Source: Candidatus Bartonella washoeensis Sb944nv
GTDB lineage: Bacteria; Pseudomonadota; Alphaproteobacteria; Rhizobiales; Rhizobiaceae
Length of the DNA: 64,000 nucleotides
Direction of reading: 5' to 3'
NCBI RefSeq assembly: GCF_000278135.1
Contig: NZ_JH725023.1
Location: 380,883 to 444,882 of the forward strand
The position numbers and the translations under genes are program-made. Positions 55,615 to 64,000 of this stretch are shown piece after piece (positions within the stretch are counted from its first letter, which is position 1; the number at the start of each line of letters is the position of its first letter). The notes under the pieces were generated by a model. It searched no databases. It had not been told where the DNA came from and worked only from the letters and a program-made list of their open reading frames with translations.

Positions 55615-56550
55615 TTATTGTGGAGAGAAAAACGCATCTTGTAAACACCAAGAAAGAATTGCTTTTTGAGCATGAAGACGATTTTCAGCTTCGTCGAAAA
55701 CAACAGAATGCGGTCCATCGATTACTGAATCTACGACTTCTTCGCCACGATGAGCAGGAAGACAATGCATGAAAAGGGCATTGGGTTTAGCTAATTTCAT
55801 TAAAGCTTCATTAACTTGGTAAGGCTGGAAAACAGAATGACTACGGGTGCGAAATTCTTGCCCCATGGAAACCCATGTATCGGTCATAATGCAATCGGCA
55901 TCTTTGGCAGCTTCTTGAGGGTTGTTTGTGAGCATAATATTAGCTCCGCACTCACGTGCCCAGTTAATGTACTTTTCTTGTGGTTCATTGCCTTTTGGTG
56001 TAGCAATGCGTAAATGAAAATTAAAGAGAGCCGTTGCTTCGATCAAGGAATGAAGAACATTATTGCCATCTCCCATCCAAGCGAATGTTGCACCAGCAAT
56101 TGGTCCACGGTGTTCTTCATAGGTTAGAATATCCGCTAGAATTTGGCAAGGATGGGTGTCATCTGTGAGGGCATTAATAATAGGAACTTGGGAATATTGC
56201 GCCAATTCGAGCATCCGGTGATGTGCTGTTGTGCGTATTATGATAATATCCACAAAACGTGATAATACACGCGCTGTATCAGCGATAGTTTCGCTATAAC
56301 CCAGCTGCATTTCTGAGCCTGTTAACATGATCGTGTTTCCACCAAGCTGACGCATACCGATATCAAATGAAACACGCGTTCGTGTGGATGGTTTTTCAAA
56401 AATCATCGCCAGTGTTTTATCAACAAAGGGTTTTGAATCTTTTCCTGCTTTGAGGCTTTTTTTGAGAATTTTCGCGTAGTCGATAAGAGTGCGTGCTATA
56501 TGCGGGGTTAAAATAGATAAATCAGTGAAATGACGAGGAGCATTTGTCAT
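55615..56550 (-). CDS. argF: Ornithine carbamoyltransferase ArgF
   Basis: Makes citrulline from ornithine and carbamoyl phosphate in arginine synthesis. From [12 protein letters not shown] (56550) it has 311 residues; an ATG ten codons earlier, directly after the argD stop, is possible. Carbamoyl-phosphate motif [12 protein letters not shown] near residue 54, [26 protein letters not shown] (HPCQ near 145) and the ornithine-site [11 protein letters not shown] near 271 are intact. It is coupled to argD upstream and followed by hslO. Confidence 0.96.
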   Translation of the reverse strand: MTNAPRHFTDLSILTPHIARTLIDYAKILKKSLKAGKDSKPFVDKTLAMIFEKPSTRTRVSFDIGMRQLGGNTIMLTGSEMQLGYSETIADTARVLSRFVDIIIIRTTAHHRMLELAQYSQVPIINALTDDTHPCQILADILTYEEHRGPIAGATFAWMGDGNNVLHSLIEATALFNFHLRIATPKGNEPQEKYINWARECGANIMLTNNPQEAAKDADCIMTDTWVSMGQEFRTRSHSVFQPYQVNEALMKLAKPNALFMHCLPAHRGEEVVDSVIDGPHSVVFDEAENRLHAQKAILSWCLQDAFFSPQ

Positions 56551-56580
56551 GGTATGATTACTTGCCTTTATTGGGTTCAT

Positions 56581-57765
56581 TTACAAAAGATGAGCAATTG
56601 CTTTTTCAATACGATGTAAGCCTTCATATATTTCTTCTTCGGTTATGATAAGGGGAGGTAATAAACGCACAATATTATTACCAGCGTTAACGCATAAAAG
56701 ACGCTCATTTTCTAATGCATTAATAAGAATATGAGAAGGAATAACACACTGAATTCCCACCATAAGGCCTACACCTTGAATTGCACAGATAATTTCAGGA
56801 TAACTGCTTAGAATGGTTGAAAGTCCCTTTTTTAGCTTACATCCCATGTGCTGAACATGGTCGAGAAAACCGGGTTCTAATATGATATCAAGAACACAGT
56901 TGCCTACAGCCATCCCAAGAAGATTTCCTCCAAAAGTTGATCCGTGGGTTCCTGGTGTCATACTTTTTGCAGCTTTATTTGTTGCAAGACAGGCTCCCAA
57001 AGGAAATCCGCCACCCAGTCCCTTTGCAAGGGTAAGAATATCAGGTGTGATATCACTCCATTCGTAAGCAAAAAGCTTCCCTGTTCGTCCGATGCCTGTT
57101 TGGACTTCATCCAAAATCAATAACAGATCATTATCATCGCATATTTTGCGCAAAAACTTTAAATATTCATAAGGGACCGTTCGTATTCCTCCTTCTCCCT
57201 GAATGGGTTCAATAAGGATGGCAGCGGTATTTTTATTGATAACTTTACGCAAAGCTTTTTCATCACAGAAAGGAATTTGTATAAATCCACCAACTTTGGG
57301 ACCAAACCCCTTAAGATATTTTTCTTCTCCAGTAGCAGCAAGCGTTGCCAGGGTGCGTCCATGAAATGCACCTTCAAAAGTAATAATTTCAACGCGTGTT
57401 GGATGACCAGATACATAATGAGTGTGACGAGCAGTTTTGAATGCGCATTCCAGTGCTTCAGCGCCGGAATTGCAAAAAAAGACCTTATCAGCAAAGCTGT
57501 TTGCACAAAGACGTGTGGCAAGAGCTTCTTGTTCAGGTGATTGAAAAAGATTGGAAACATGCCAAAGTTTTTCAGCTTGTATTTTGAGAGTATCAACCAA
57601 TTTTGGATGTGCATACCCTAATGCATTAACAGCAATGCCAGACGTGAAATCAAGATAACGCTCTCCTTTATCGGAAACAAGCCATACACCCTTGCCCTGT
57701 TCGAAATGCAAATTACGTCGAGCAAAGCACTGGTAAAGTGGCTGTATCGTTGTAGCATCCATCAT
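56581..57765 (-). CDS. argD: Acetylornithine aminotransferase ArgD
   Basis: PLP enzyme that converts N-acetylglutamate semialdehyde to N-acetylornithine; it often serves as the succinyldiaminopimelate aminotransferase in lysine synthesis too. From MMDATTIQPLY (57765, AAAGGA just upstream) it has 394 residues; the longer frame to 57828 has a hydrophobic extension outside the family. FCNSGAEALECAFKTAR near 98, LLILDEVQTGIGRTG near 219 and TLAKGLGGGFPLGA near 248 with the PLP Lys are all present. argF follows directly. Confidence 0.96.
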   Translation of the reverse strand: MMDATTIQPLYQCFARRNLHFEQGKGVWLVSDKGERYLDFTSGIAVNALGYAHPKLVDTLKIQAEKLWHVSNLFQSPEQEALATRLCANSFADKVFFCNSGAEALECAFKTARHTHYVSGHPTRVEIITFEGAFHGRTLATLAATGEEKYLKGFGPKVGGFIQIPFCDEKALRKVINKNTAAILIEPIQGEGGIRTVPYEYLKFLRKICDDNDLLLILDEVQTGIGRTGKLFAYEWSDITPDILTLAKGLGGGFPLGACLATNKAAKSMTPGTHGSTFGGNLLGMAVGNCVLDIILEPGFLDHVQHMGCKLKKGLSTILSSYPEIICAIQGVGLMVGIQCVIPSHILINALENERLLCVNAGNNIVRLLPPLIITEEEIYEGLHRIEKAIAHLL

Positions 57766-58242
57766 TATTTCCTTTATGTTCTCAATTCGCAATACAACAA
57801 ATAAAACAATGCTGCAAACAAAACACATTGCATTTTTTATCTTTGAGCACAGTGCAATCAGTGTTTCATTACGATCAATTACTAGCTCTATAGATCATTG
57901 CACCAATTGGCAAAAGCTAATGAAGGTTTTGCAAAGAACATTTGTAGGAAAAAGCCTTAGGTAAAAACGATAGTTTGACCTCTGATTGATTCGCAAGTTG
58001 GGGAAAACATTGTAAATAGACACTTCAAGAAGCAAAGACTCTTGTCATAAAGTCAGTGCATATTGTAGTTTAACTCAGCAAGCGAGATTGTGTTTCAGTT
58101 TATAAATTTCATAGGTTGAGTGAAGTTTTTTGTGCTCTGAGAGAGATAAAAGTTTTTCATTCGGCTCATTAAAAATATGATTGAAACATTTGAAGAGGCA
58201 AAAGAGTGCCTCTCAATGAGGTGATCAGAATGGAGTGCTGAT
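57766..58242. other. Intergenic region between divergent argD and gcrA
   Basis: About 480 bases that hold the promoters of both genes. A 7-bp hairpin AGAGGCA (58194-58200) / TGCCTCT (58207-58213) stands about 30 bases before the gcrA start. A GATTC (GANTC-type) site occurs near 57984. No gene seen. Confidence 0.45.
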
Positions 58243-58776
58243 ATGAGTTGGACATGTGAACGCGTTGAACTTCTTAAGAAGCTTTGGAGTGAGGGGTTGA
58301 GTGCAAGTCAGATAGCAGCTCAGTTAGGTGGGGTTAGTAGGAATGCAGTGATCGGTAAAGTGCACCGGTTAAAACTACCTGGACGTGGTAAGACAGCACA
58401 GGCGATTTCGCGTGCACAAAAGACAATTGTGAGCGTCAGTTCATCATCACCGCGAATACGTCGCACCACATCAACGGTATTGCCAACCAATGCTGCTTCT
58501 TGCAGTGTTGGAGCGACAGCTTTAAAGATGGATGTAGTAGCGGAAGATGTAACAGAAGTTGATGTGTCTGCAAAATCAAATGTGGTTGTTCCTATATCAC
58601 GTCAGCTTAATCTTTTGCAATTGAGTGAAAATACATGTAGATGGCCAGTTGGCGATCCTTTATCATCAGATTTCCATTTTTGTGGTGCTGATTCTGGTGA
58701 GAACAGCCCTTATTGTGCTTTTCATGCCAAGATAGCTTTTCAGCCAATCTCTGAAAGACGGCGGATAAGGGTATAA
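58243..58776 (+). CDS. gcrA: Cell cycle regulator GcrA
   Basis: Alphaproteobacterial transcription cofactor that binds sigma-70 RNA polymerase and methylated GANTC sites to time cell-cycle genes. The 177-residue protein has the DNA-binding N-terminus WTCERVELLKKLWSEGLSASQIAAQLGGVSRNAVIGKVHRL (about residues 3-43, quoted in the family form WxxERVxxLxxLW), a variable Ser/Thr-rich linker, and the C-terminal domain TCRWPVGDPLSSDFHFCG ... YCAFHAKIAF near 133-168. GGAG precedes the ATG. It is divergent from argD, with a hairpin in its leader. Confidence 0.95.
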   Translation: MSWTCERVELLKKLWSEGLSASQIAAQLGGVSRNAVIGKVHRLKLPGRGKTAQAISRAQKTIVSVSSSSPRIRRTTSTVLPTNAASCSVGATALKMDVVAEDVTEVDVSAKSNVVVPISRQLNLLQLSENTCRWPVGDPLSSDFHFCGADSGENSPYCAFHAKIAFQPISERRRIRV

Positions 58777-59207
58777 TATTTGCAATGTAATCTGATATTA
58801 TATTCTATGTTTTATTATTAAATTCCAGTTTATATGAAAGAGAAATTTGCCAAGCTGGGGATTTAATGAATGGAGAAATTCTTCCCTCGAGGGAAGTCAT
58901 TCAAATTTTAGCTTTTCGCATTATTATATGGTTATATAACGCAGGGATGTCAATCATTGCCCATCTTCACTGTCTCTCTTTAAGTTTACGCTTTACGGTT
59001 TTCAAAAATATACACGGTAATATTTTTGGAATTTTGCAGCATCTCACGTTTTTATGTTTGCGTGTCTTTATGTCTTTAATCGGGGTATCTTCTTTACAGA
59101 ACAGCATATCATTTTTCTATTCATTCACGCACTTGTTTTAAAAAGGCATCTCTCTTTTCTTCCAAGCTCATCACTCGTGAATAGTATCCCACAAGATTTA
59201 TAGTATC
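58777..59207. other. Gene-free stretch after gcrA
   Basis: No recognisable gene. A 91-codon plus-strand frame (58866-59141) has no homology I know and an unlikely composition. On the minus strand around 59136-59227 an open segment reads NGDTINLVGYYSRV and EEKRDAFLKQVRE then a stop. It looks like the C-terminal end of a lost protein and adjoins repeat copy 2. Confidence 0.45.
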
Positions 59208-59374
59208 ACCATTTTTTGCTTATGATGAAGGTACACACCAGCACCATCGTTATATTTACCAATACTCCATATTGTTACTTCTTATTGCATGAAGCTGACT
59301 TGGCATATTTAGCTTTTTTTCAAACGGTTTTTATCCACACATCGCTACTTCTTGTGAGGTGCAAGCAAATTTCG
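59208..59374. repeat. Dispersed degenerate repeat, copy 2
   Basis: Second copy of the repeat at 53985-54146, in the same orientation. CAGCACCATC lies at 59239-59248; the minus strand gives KYNDGAGVYLHH with stops before it. The two copies flank the hslO-argF-argD-gcrA block. Confidence 0.65.
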
Positions 59375-59439
59375 AATATAGCGATGAAATGAGCAAATAT
59401 TCCTGTATTTGGTATTCTCATTCAATAGGAGGAAAGCGA

Positions 59440-60069
59440 TTAATTATCTTTATGCATCAATGTGTTGTCGTTTAACAGGTTTTCTGTTATGAGAGCTTTT
59501 TCAATTTTTGGCAGGATTTTTTTTTGATAAATTTGCCATGTTAAGGGGCCAATGTGTCTAGCAATAATGCTGCTCTCTTTATTTAAGAGAAAGGTTTCTG
59601 GTGGTCCATACACCCCCCAATTAATGGCCACATGCCCTGAAACATCAAAGCCAATAAATTTAAAAGGATTACCAAAATTACTCAGAAAGCGTTGAGCGTT
59701 CTCTTTGTTATCTTTATAATTAATGCCAATAAGATCAAAACGTTGATCTTGTGCAATTTTCATAAGAACAGGATGCTCTTCGCGACAGGGTGAACACCAA
59801 GATCCCCAAAAATTAACTAATGTTACCCGCCCTTTAAATTCTTCTGAATTGAAAAAATGATTTTCATTACCAAGTAGGGGAAGACTAGTTTGGGGGGCCG
59901 TTTTTCCTGCTAATGCGTTTGGGAGAAGAGAAGTATCGTTTGGGTGCTTATTGTCCATAAAGTTGAAAAAAAGCATAATAAGAAGAAGAAAAAACACAAA
60001 CGGTCCAAAAAGACCGAAAAAGACGGGCAGAGATAAATTGTTTTTAGGTTTTGGAGGAATAATTTTCAT
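59440..60069 (-). CDS. ccmG: Cytochrome c biogenesis thioredoxin CcmG (DsbE)
   Basis: Membrane-anchored periplasmic thioredoxin that keeps apocytochrome c cysteines reduced for heme attachment. From MKIIPPKPKNN (60069) it has 209 residues, with a membrane helix at about 15-42 and the active site WGSWCSPCREEHPVL near residue 97. The family phrases INYKDN and WGVYGPPETFL (cis-Pro) follow. Its start lies inside the end of ccmD, so the genes are coupled. An ATG 11 codons upstream is less likely. Confidence 0.93.
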   Translation of the reverse strand: MKIIPPKPKNNLSLPVFFGLFGPFVFFLLLIMLFFNFMDNKHPNDTSLLPNALAGKTAPQTSLPLLGNENHFFNSEEFKGRVTLVNFWGSWCSPCREEHPVLMKIAQDQRFDLIGINYKDNKENAQRFLSNFGNPFKFIGFDVSGHVAINWGVYGPPETFLLNKESSIIARHIGPLTWQIYQKKILPKIEKALITENLLNDNTLMHKDN

Positions 60070-60295
60070 TATATTTTTCTTTTCGAAGCGTGTCTTTTCC
60101 ATTCAGTTTCTGTAGGATTTTTTTTTGGTACATACCTTTGCGAAGAATATGCACGATAAAACACAGGAGGGAAATTGCAGAAAGCATATAGCTCAAAACA
60201 ACAATTTGTTCGTGGTGAAGAGTGCCAAGGAAAAAATCAATTTGCTGAGACAGATTTCCTAGAAGTCGCTTATGGATACTATTTAGGTCGAGCAT
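60044..60295 (-). CDS. ccmD: Heme exporter protein CcmD
   Basis: Small membrane protein of the CcmABCD complex that helps release holo-CcmE. The 83-residue product has one hydrophobic helix, HEQIVVLSYMLSAISLLCFIVHI (quoted in part), followed by a basic tail, as expected. Sequence conservation in this family is low; the call rests on size, topology and its position between ccmC and ccmG. It overlaps ccmC by 13 bases and ccmG by 26. Confidence 0.85.
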   Translation of the reverse strand: MLDLNSIHKRLLGNLSQQIDFFLGTLHHEQIVVLSYMLSAISLLCFIVHILRKGMYQKKILQKLNGKDTLRKEKYNENYSSKT

Positions 60296-61062
60296 GATGA
60301 AGAGTCCTGATATTGAGAACGACGGGCTTCTTTAATTTGAAGTATTTGGATATGACGACCATTAATTTCGTTTCGCATAGCCATCAAGTAGAGCAAAATA
60401 AACATAAAGGTGAAAAAAATTATCATTGTGATGAGGGGCCATAGCATAGCGCGGTCGATTGTTGTGCCTCCTGAACGTAAAAGCGATGCTGATTGATGAA
60501 GTGTATTCCACCAATTAACGGAAAATTTAATAATGGGGATATTTACAAACCCAACGAGTGTCAGAATTGCTGTAGCGCGTGCAGCTTTTTCTTTGTTATC
60601 AAAGGCGCGATCAAGCATGATAATGGCTAGGTAAATAAAAAGCAGGATCAAAACTGACGTTAGCCGTGCATCCCATACCCACCATGTTCCCCATGTGGGA
60701 CGTCCCCAGAGAGCTCCTGTCACGAGGGTCAAGGCTGTAAAAATAGCACCAATGGGTGCACCACATTTGAGTGCCACATCAGCAAGATGATATCTCCAAA
60801 TCAGACTTCCTAGTGCAGCGGCACTCATTATTATGTAACAGAACATAGATAACCATGCAAATGGTACATGAATGTACATAATCTTGACAGTAATACCCTG
60901 TTGATAGTCATCAGGGGAATATAAAATCAGAATAAGCCCTAAGATAAAAAAACATAATGTTATACTGGTTATCCAAGGCAAAACGGTACTGCTTATTTTC
61001 ATGAAATGGGTTAAACTTGCGGGCAGTGACCTCATTTTATGTGTGCGAGATGTTTTATTCAT
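60283..61062 (-). CDS. ccmC: Heme exporter/handling protein CcmC
   Basis: Inner-membrane heme-handling protein that presents heme to CcmE. The 259-residue protein has six hydrophobic segments and the Trp-rich periplasmic motif WGRPTWGTWWVWDARLTS near residue 117. Conserved His residues lie in MYIHVPFAWL near 61 and WWNTLHQSASL near 184. It follows ccmB after 46 bases on the same strand. Confidence 0.95.
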   Translation of the reverse strand: MNKTSRTHKMRSLPASLTHFMKISSTVLPWITSITLCFFILGLILILYSPDDYQQGITVKIMYIHVPFAWLSMFCYIIMSAAALGSLIWRYHLADVALKCGAPIGAIFTALTLVTGALWGRPTWGTWWVWDARLTSVLILLFIYLAIIMLDRAFDNKEKAARATAILTLVGFVNIPIIKFSVNWWNTLHQSASLLRSGGTTIDRAMLWPLITMIIFFTFMFILLYLMAMRNEINGRHIQILQIKEARRSQYQDSSSCST

Positions 61063-61108
61063 ACAATTTATAATAAGCAGAGTTTAGCTGTGCGGCAATC
61101 ATCTTCTA

Positions 61109-61774
61109 CTATTCTGATAAAAACTTGAGCGTTATAGCTGTAACAAAAGAACTAAAAAGACTCAAAAGAAGCGAAAAAGCGATAAGAAGAGCTAGGGAAG
61201 TGAGAAAAGAAACATTTGGATTTGTTGGAGCTGTAGCAGCCGAAATGCCAAAAATCATGATTGGAATTATCCATGGCAAGATGATAATGAAAATGAGAAG
61301 AGAGCTGTGTAATAATGACGTTGCAAGAGCCGCTCCTATAGCGCCAATAAAAATAATGGCAGGTGTTCCGCATAAGAGGGTGAGTGTTGTTGTAAAAGTT
61401 ATTGTTGCATCTAAATGGAGCATGAATGCTAAAATAGGAGTAGCAAAAATAAGCGGAAGCATAGTTCCTGCCCAATGGGCAAAGCATTTGGTAAAGACAA
61501 TCAGTGTAAGACTTTGTCTTTGTCCAGAAAGAATGAATTGGTCGAGACTTCCATCATCAAAATCGGTTTGAAAAAGTTTGTTTAGATTGAGGAGTCCTGC
61601 GAGAAGGGCTCCAACCCATAATACGCCTGGACCTACTTGCGCGAGAATTTTGGGATCTGGTCCAATGGCGAATGGGATTATCATAATAACAGCAATGAAA
61701 AACAAAAGTCCTGTTAATGTAGAAGCTTGTGGTGTTAAGGTTAATCGAAGATCACGCCAGAACAGTGCTTTCAT
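61109..61774 (-). CDS. ccmB: Heme exporter protein CcmB
   Basis: Membrane subunit of the CcmAB ATPase. The 221-residue protein has six hydrophobic segments and the family phrases FALWRDLRLT-like start (ALFWRDLRLTLTPQ), FQTDFDDGSLDQFILSGQ near residue 70, and LPLIFATPILAFML near 116. Its start overlaps the ccmA end by four bases. Confidence 0.94.
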   Translation of the reverse strand: MKALFWRDLRLTLTPQASTLTGLLFFIAVIMIIPFAIGPDPKILAQVGPGVLWVGALLAGLLNLNKLFQTDFDDGSLDQFILSGQRQSLTLIVFTKCFAHWAGTMLPLIFATPILAFMLHLDATITFTTTLTLLCGTPAIIFIGAIGAALATSLLHSSLLIFIIILPWIIPIMIFGISAATAPTNPNVSFLTSLALLIAFSLLLSLFSSFVTAITLKFLSE

Positions 61775-62397
61775 TCTTTTTCCTCCTCGAGAGGTAAAAA
61801 TTTTTCTAGAGTGATTCTGTGGTTTTCTGGAATGCCGAGTGGATTGTGCGTTGCAGCGACAATTATGCCACCTTGGTTTAGATGATGCTGAAAAATATTA
61901 GCAAGGATAGTTTGAGCGTGATTATCAACTCCAGATATTGGTTCATCTAAAATCCAAATGGGTCTATAGGATAGCAAAAGGCGGGCAATGGCTACACGTC
62001 TTTTTTGTCCGGTTGATAGAACATTGAAGGGTAAGAGTCCAAGATTTGAGAGACCAATTTCGGCAAGGGCTTCGTGTGGATAGCGTAGATGTTGCCCATA
62101 AAATGCTGACCAAAATCGCAGATTGTCAATGACTGATAAGAAAGGTTTCATAGCATTTTGGGGACCAAGATAATGACATGCAGTTGATACAGGATATGTT
62201 TTTTCATGGTCTTTAAGGATTACATAACCTTCTGCAGCTTCAAGAAGGCCAACAATGATTCGTAGTAATGTAGATTTTCCGATTCCATTGGGTCCTGTAA
62301 TTGTCATCAGTTGTTTTGGGAATAAACAAAAAGAAAGACCTTGAAACAGCACTTTTTCGTTTCTGTAAGCTGCTAAATTTTTGCCCGATAACACCAT
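61771..62397 (-). CDS. ccmA: Cytochrome c biogenesis ATP-binding protein CcmA
   Basis: ATPase of the CcmABCD system; its ATP hydrolysis drives release of heme-loaded CcmE. The 208-residue protein has Walker A TGPNGIGKSTLLRI near residue 34, the signature LSTGQKRRVAIARLLL near 126 (Thr in place of the usual second Gly-Gly pair start), and Walker B PIWILDEPISG near 146. First gene of ccmABCD-ccmG and divergent from acnA, sharing a 300-base regulatory region. Confidence 0.94.
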   Translation of the reverse strand: MVLSGKNLAAYRNEKVLFQGLSFCLFPKQLMTITGPNGIGKSTLLRIIVGLLEAAEGYVILKDHEKTYPVSTACHYLGPQNAMKPFLSVIDNLRFWSAFYGQHLRYPHEALAEIGLSNLGLLPFNVLSTGQKRRVAIARLLLSYRPIWILDEPISGVDNHAQTILANIFQHHLNQGGIIVAATHNPLGIPENHRITLEKFLPLEEEKE

Positions 62398-62442
62398 GTG
62401 ATTGCCTGTTTTGTTTTTGATTTCTATAATCTTTATTGCATT

Positions 62443-62472
62443 ATAGGATAAAAAACATGTTTTTTATCCTAT
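62443..62472. promoter_or_regulatory. 30-bp perfect palindrome between ccmA and acnA
   Basis: ATAGGATAAAAAACA (62443-62457) is followed with no spacer by its exact reverse complement (62458-62472). It lies 46 bases before the ccmA start. Because the genes on both sides diverge, a terminator role is not expected. An operator or cruciform-forming site is more plausible. Confidence 0.7.
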
Positions 62473-62477
62473 TGTAC

Positions 62478-62503
62478 CTAGAATAGTTCTAGAAATAGTT
62501 CTA
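62478..62503. promoter_or_regulatory. Two overlapping Irr/ICE-like boxes
   Basis: CTAGAA-TAG-TTCTAG (62478-62492) is a perfect 6-3-6 inverted repeat matching the core of the rhizobial iron control element, TTTAGAA-N3-TTCTAAA. A second copy with a four-base spacer, TAGAA-ATAG-TTCTA, overlaps it (62490-62503). Irr is known to control aconitase and heme-related genes in Rhizobiales, and this site lies between acnA and ccmA. Confidence 0.55.
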
Positions 62504-62698
62504 TAAGACATGTATTACATCAATATCTGGTGTAGAATGGTTTTCGGCGCCGATTTCCGAATTTGCCTATGAGAAGGTGGAGGGGGAAATGAATGGTGTG
62601 GAGGTGATCGCGTCTGCGCTCAAGCTGCGACCTTGACTCGTAGTTTGTGTTGTTCATTCCAGGAAATTGGGTAGTTTGTTGTATGAGGGTAGGCAGTC

Positions 62699-64000
62699 AT
62701 GTCTCAAATTGATAGTTTTAATTGTCGCAGAATTTTAGATATTGGTGGCAAAGAATATACTTATTATAGTTTAATCGAAGCGGAGCAGAATGGGCTTGCC
62801 GGTGTCTCTCGTTTACCGTTTTCGATGAAAGTTATTCTTGAAAATTTGTTACGATTTGAGGACGGCCGCACGGTCAAGAAAGAAGATATTTTAAACGTTG
62901 CTAAGTGGTTAAATGATAAAGGCAGTGCTGGTGCAGAAATTGCCTATCGTCCCGCACGGGTTCTCATGCAAGATTTTACAGGTGTTCCCGCAGTCGTTGA
63001 CCTTTCTGCAATGCGTGACGCTATGGTAAAACTTGGAGGAAATGCTGAAAAAATCAACCCTCTCATCCCTGTTGATCTTGTCATTGACCATTCAATTATC
63101 GTTGATCATTTTGGCAATCCTATGGCTTTTAAAGACAATGTTGAGTGTGAATATGAACGCAATAGCGAACGTTATCGTTTTCTTAAGTGGGGACAGCAAG
63201 CTTTTCAAAATTTTCGCGTTGTTCCTCCAGGGACGGGAATTTGCCATCAGGTTAATTTAGAATATTTGGCACAATGTGTGTGGATAAAGGGTGAAGGAGG
63301 GCATCAGACGGTTTATCCTGATACCTGTGTAGGGACTGATTCGCACACAACTATGGTGAATGGTTTAGGTGTTTTAGGCTGGGGTGTTGGTGGTATTGAA
63401 GCAGAAGCGGCAATGTTAGGCCAGCCCGTTTCTATGTTGTTGCCCGAAGTCATCGGTTTTCGTTTAACGGGCAAACTTAAAGAAGGTGTTACTGCTACTG
63501 ATTTAGTATTAACGGTTACGCAAATTTTACGCAAGAAGGGTGTTGTCGGTAAATTTGTTGAGTTTTTTGGTTCAGGTCTGGAGCATATGACGCTTGCTGA
63601 TCGCGCAACGATTGCGAATATGGCACCCGAATATGGCGCGACGTGTGGTTTTTTTCCCATTGACAAAGAAACAGTGCGCTATCTCAATATGACCGGGCGT
63701 GATGAAACTCGGATTGCTCTAGTAGAAGCTTATTCCAAAGTACAAGGGATGTGGCATGATGAAATGATTGCTGATCCCATTTTTACTGATACAATTGAAT
63801 TAGATATGGAAAGTGTTGTGCCTTCTATGGCCGGTCCTAAACGTCCTGAAGGGCGTATTGCATTAGAAAGTGTTGGACAGGGTTTTGAGGCGGCATTGGT
63901 TGAGGACTATAAGAAGACTGTTGGGCAAGATGAGCGTCATGGGGTTGAGGGTGAAGAATACACGCTTGGCCATGGCGATGTGGTGATTGCTGCGATTACT
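62699..64000 (+). CDS. acnA: Aconitate hydratase AcnA (partial, runs off the window)
   Basis: TCA-cycle enzyme that interconverts citrate and isocitrate through a 4Fe-4S cluster; AcnA-type enzymes can also bind RNA when iron is scarce. The 434 codons seen begin [25 protein letters not shown], the AcnA N-terminus; GAGGGTAGG precedes the ATG. Conserved blocks include [14 protein letters not shown] near 99, [12 protein letters not shown] near 127 and [21 protein letters not shown] near 210. The sequence ends at GDVVIAAIT, just before the first cluster Cys of SCTNTSNP, so about half of an 890-residue protein is outside. Confidence 0.96.
   Translation, partial: MSQIDSFNCRRILDIGGKEYTYYSLIEAEQNGLAGVSRLPFSMKVILENLLRFEDGRTVKKEDILNVAKWLNDKGSAGAEIAYRPARVLMQDFTGVPAVVDLSAMRDAMVKLGGNAEKINPLIPVDLVIDHSIIVDHFGNPMAFKDNVECEYERNSERYRFLKWGQQAFQNFRVVPPGTGICHQVNLEYLAQCVWIKGEGGHQTVYPDTCVGTDSHTTMVNGLGVLGWGVGGIEAEAAMLGQPVSMLLPEVIGFRLTGKLKEGVTATDLVLTVTQILRKKGVVGKFVEFFGSGLEHMTLADRATIANMAPEYGATCGFFPIDKETVRYLNMTGRDETRIALVEAYSKVQGMWHDEMIADPIFTDTIELDMESVVPSMAGPKRPEGRIALESVGQGFEAALVEDYKKTVGQDERHGVEGEEYTLGHGDVVIAAIT

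Noticed and set aside
58866-59141. 91-codon plus-strand frame after gcrA
   Set aside because: No recognisable domain, odd composition, and a minus-strand segment in the same place looks more like real coding sequence.

Overview
The window reads as a chromosomal segment of an alphaproteobacterium of the Hyphomicrobiales (Rhizobiales), most likely a Bartonella species. The grounds are the AT-rich base composition (judged by eye, not counted), the Rhizobiales-type gene set and order (GcrA, a DUF1150 protein behind Hsp20, a TIGR02300 'FYDLN' protein next to aroA-cmk-rpsA, a 2,858-residue cyclic beta-1,2-glucan synthase, ccmABCD-ccmG divergent from acnA, mutS divergent from maeB, argD-argF-hslO), and long gene-free stretches that hold decayed sequence, as in host-restricted genomes undergoing reduction. 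No plasmid, prophage, CRISPR or secretion-system locus is visible.

Layout. 0.3-3.7 kb: dnaK-dnaJ chaperone genes with a sigma-32-like promoter. 3.7-4.9 kb: a gap with no gene. 4.9-13 kb: argB, a DMT-family exporter, lepA, dapD, a LOG-family enzyme, and the truA-fmt-def run on the minus strand. 13-15 kb: rmuC and a lysozyme-fold lipoprotein. 15-16.6 kb: an eroded region with an IS5-family transposase remnant. 16.6-22.6 kb: DUF1150-hsp20, nth, then rpmI-rplT-pheS-pheT. 22.8-26.4 kb: a four-gene Mn/Fe/Zn ABC importer operon (sitABCD type) with overlapping genes. 26.4-26.55 kb: a strong candidate small RNA with three hairpins, two showing C-rich anti-Shine-Dalgarno loops. 26.7-41.6 kb: a DUF454 protein, pncB, the giant glucan synthase gene, rpsA, cmk and aroA. 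41.8-45.5 kb: the TIGR02300 gene, tRNA-Ala(GGC), an aroA gene fragment, and ilvD between two copies of a roughly 170-bp repeat. 45.6-53.5 kb: mutS, maeB, secB, an FxsA-like gene, a Tim44-domain gene and an Smr-domain gene. 54.6-58.8 kb: hslO, argF, argD, gcrA. 59.4-64 kb: ccmABCD-ccmG on the minus strand and, divergently, acnA, which runs off the right edge.

Most genes are core housekeeping: protein folding and quality control (DnaK, DnaJ, Hsp20, Hsp33, SecB), translation (LepA, Fmt, Def, S1, L35, L20, PheST, TruA, tRNA-Ala), DNA repair (MutS, Nth, RmuC), arginine, lysine, branched-chain and aromatic amino-acid synthesis, and envelope glucan synthesis. Metal and heme handling is a second theme. 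A dyad of the Mur/Fur kind sits before the sit operon. Irr/ICE-like inverted repeats and a 30-bp perfect palindrome lie between the divergent cytochrome c maturation genes and aconitase.

No large undescribed system is evident. The points most worth a second look are the anti-SD small RNA candidate at 26.44-26.55 kb, the two copies of an unidentified dispersed repeat at 54.0 and 59.3 kb, the duplicated aroA fragment, the repeat pair around ilvD, and the regulatory sequence between ccmA and acnA.
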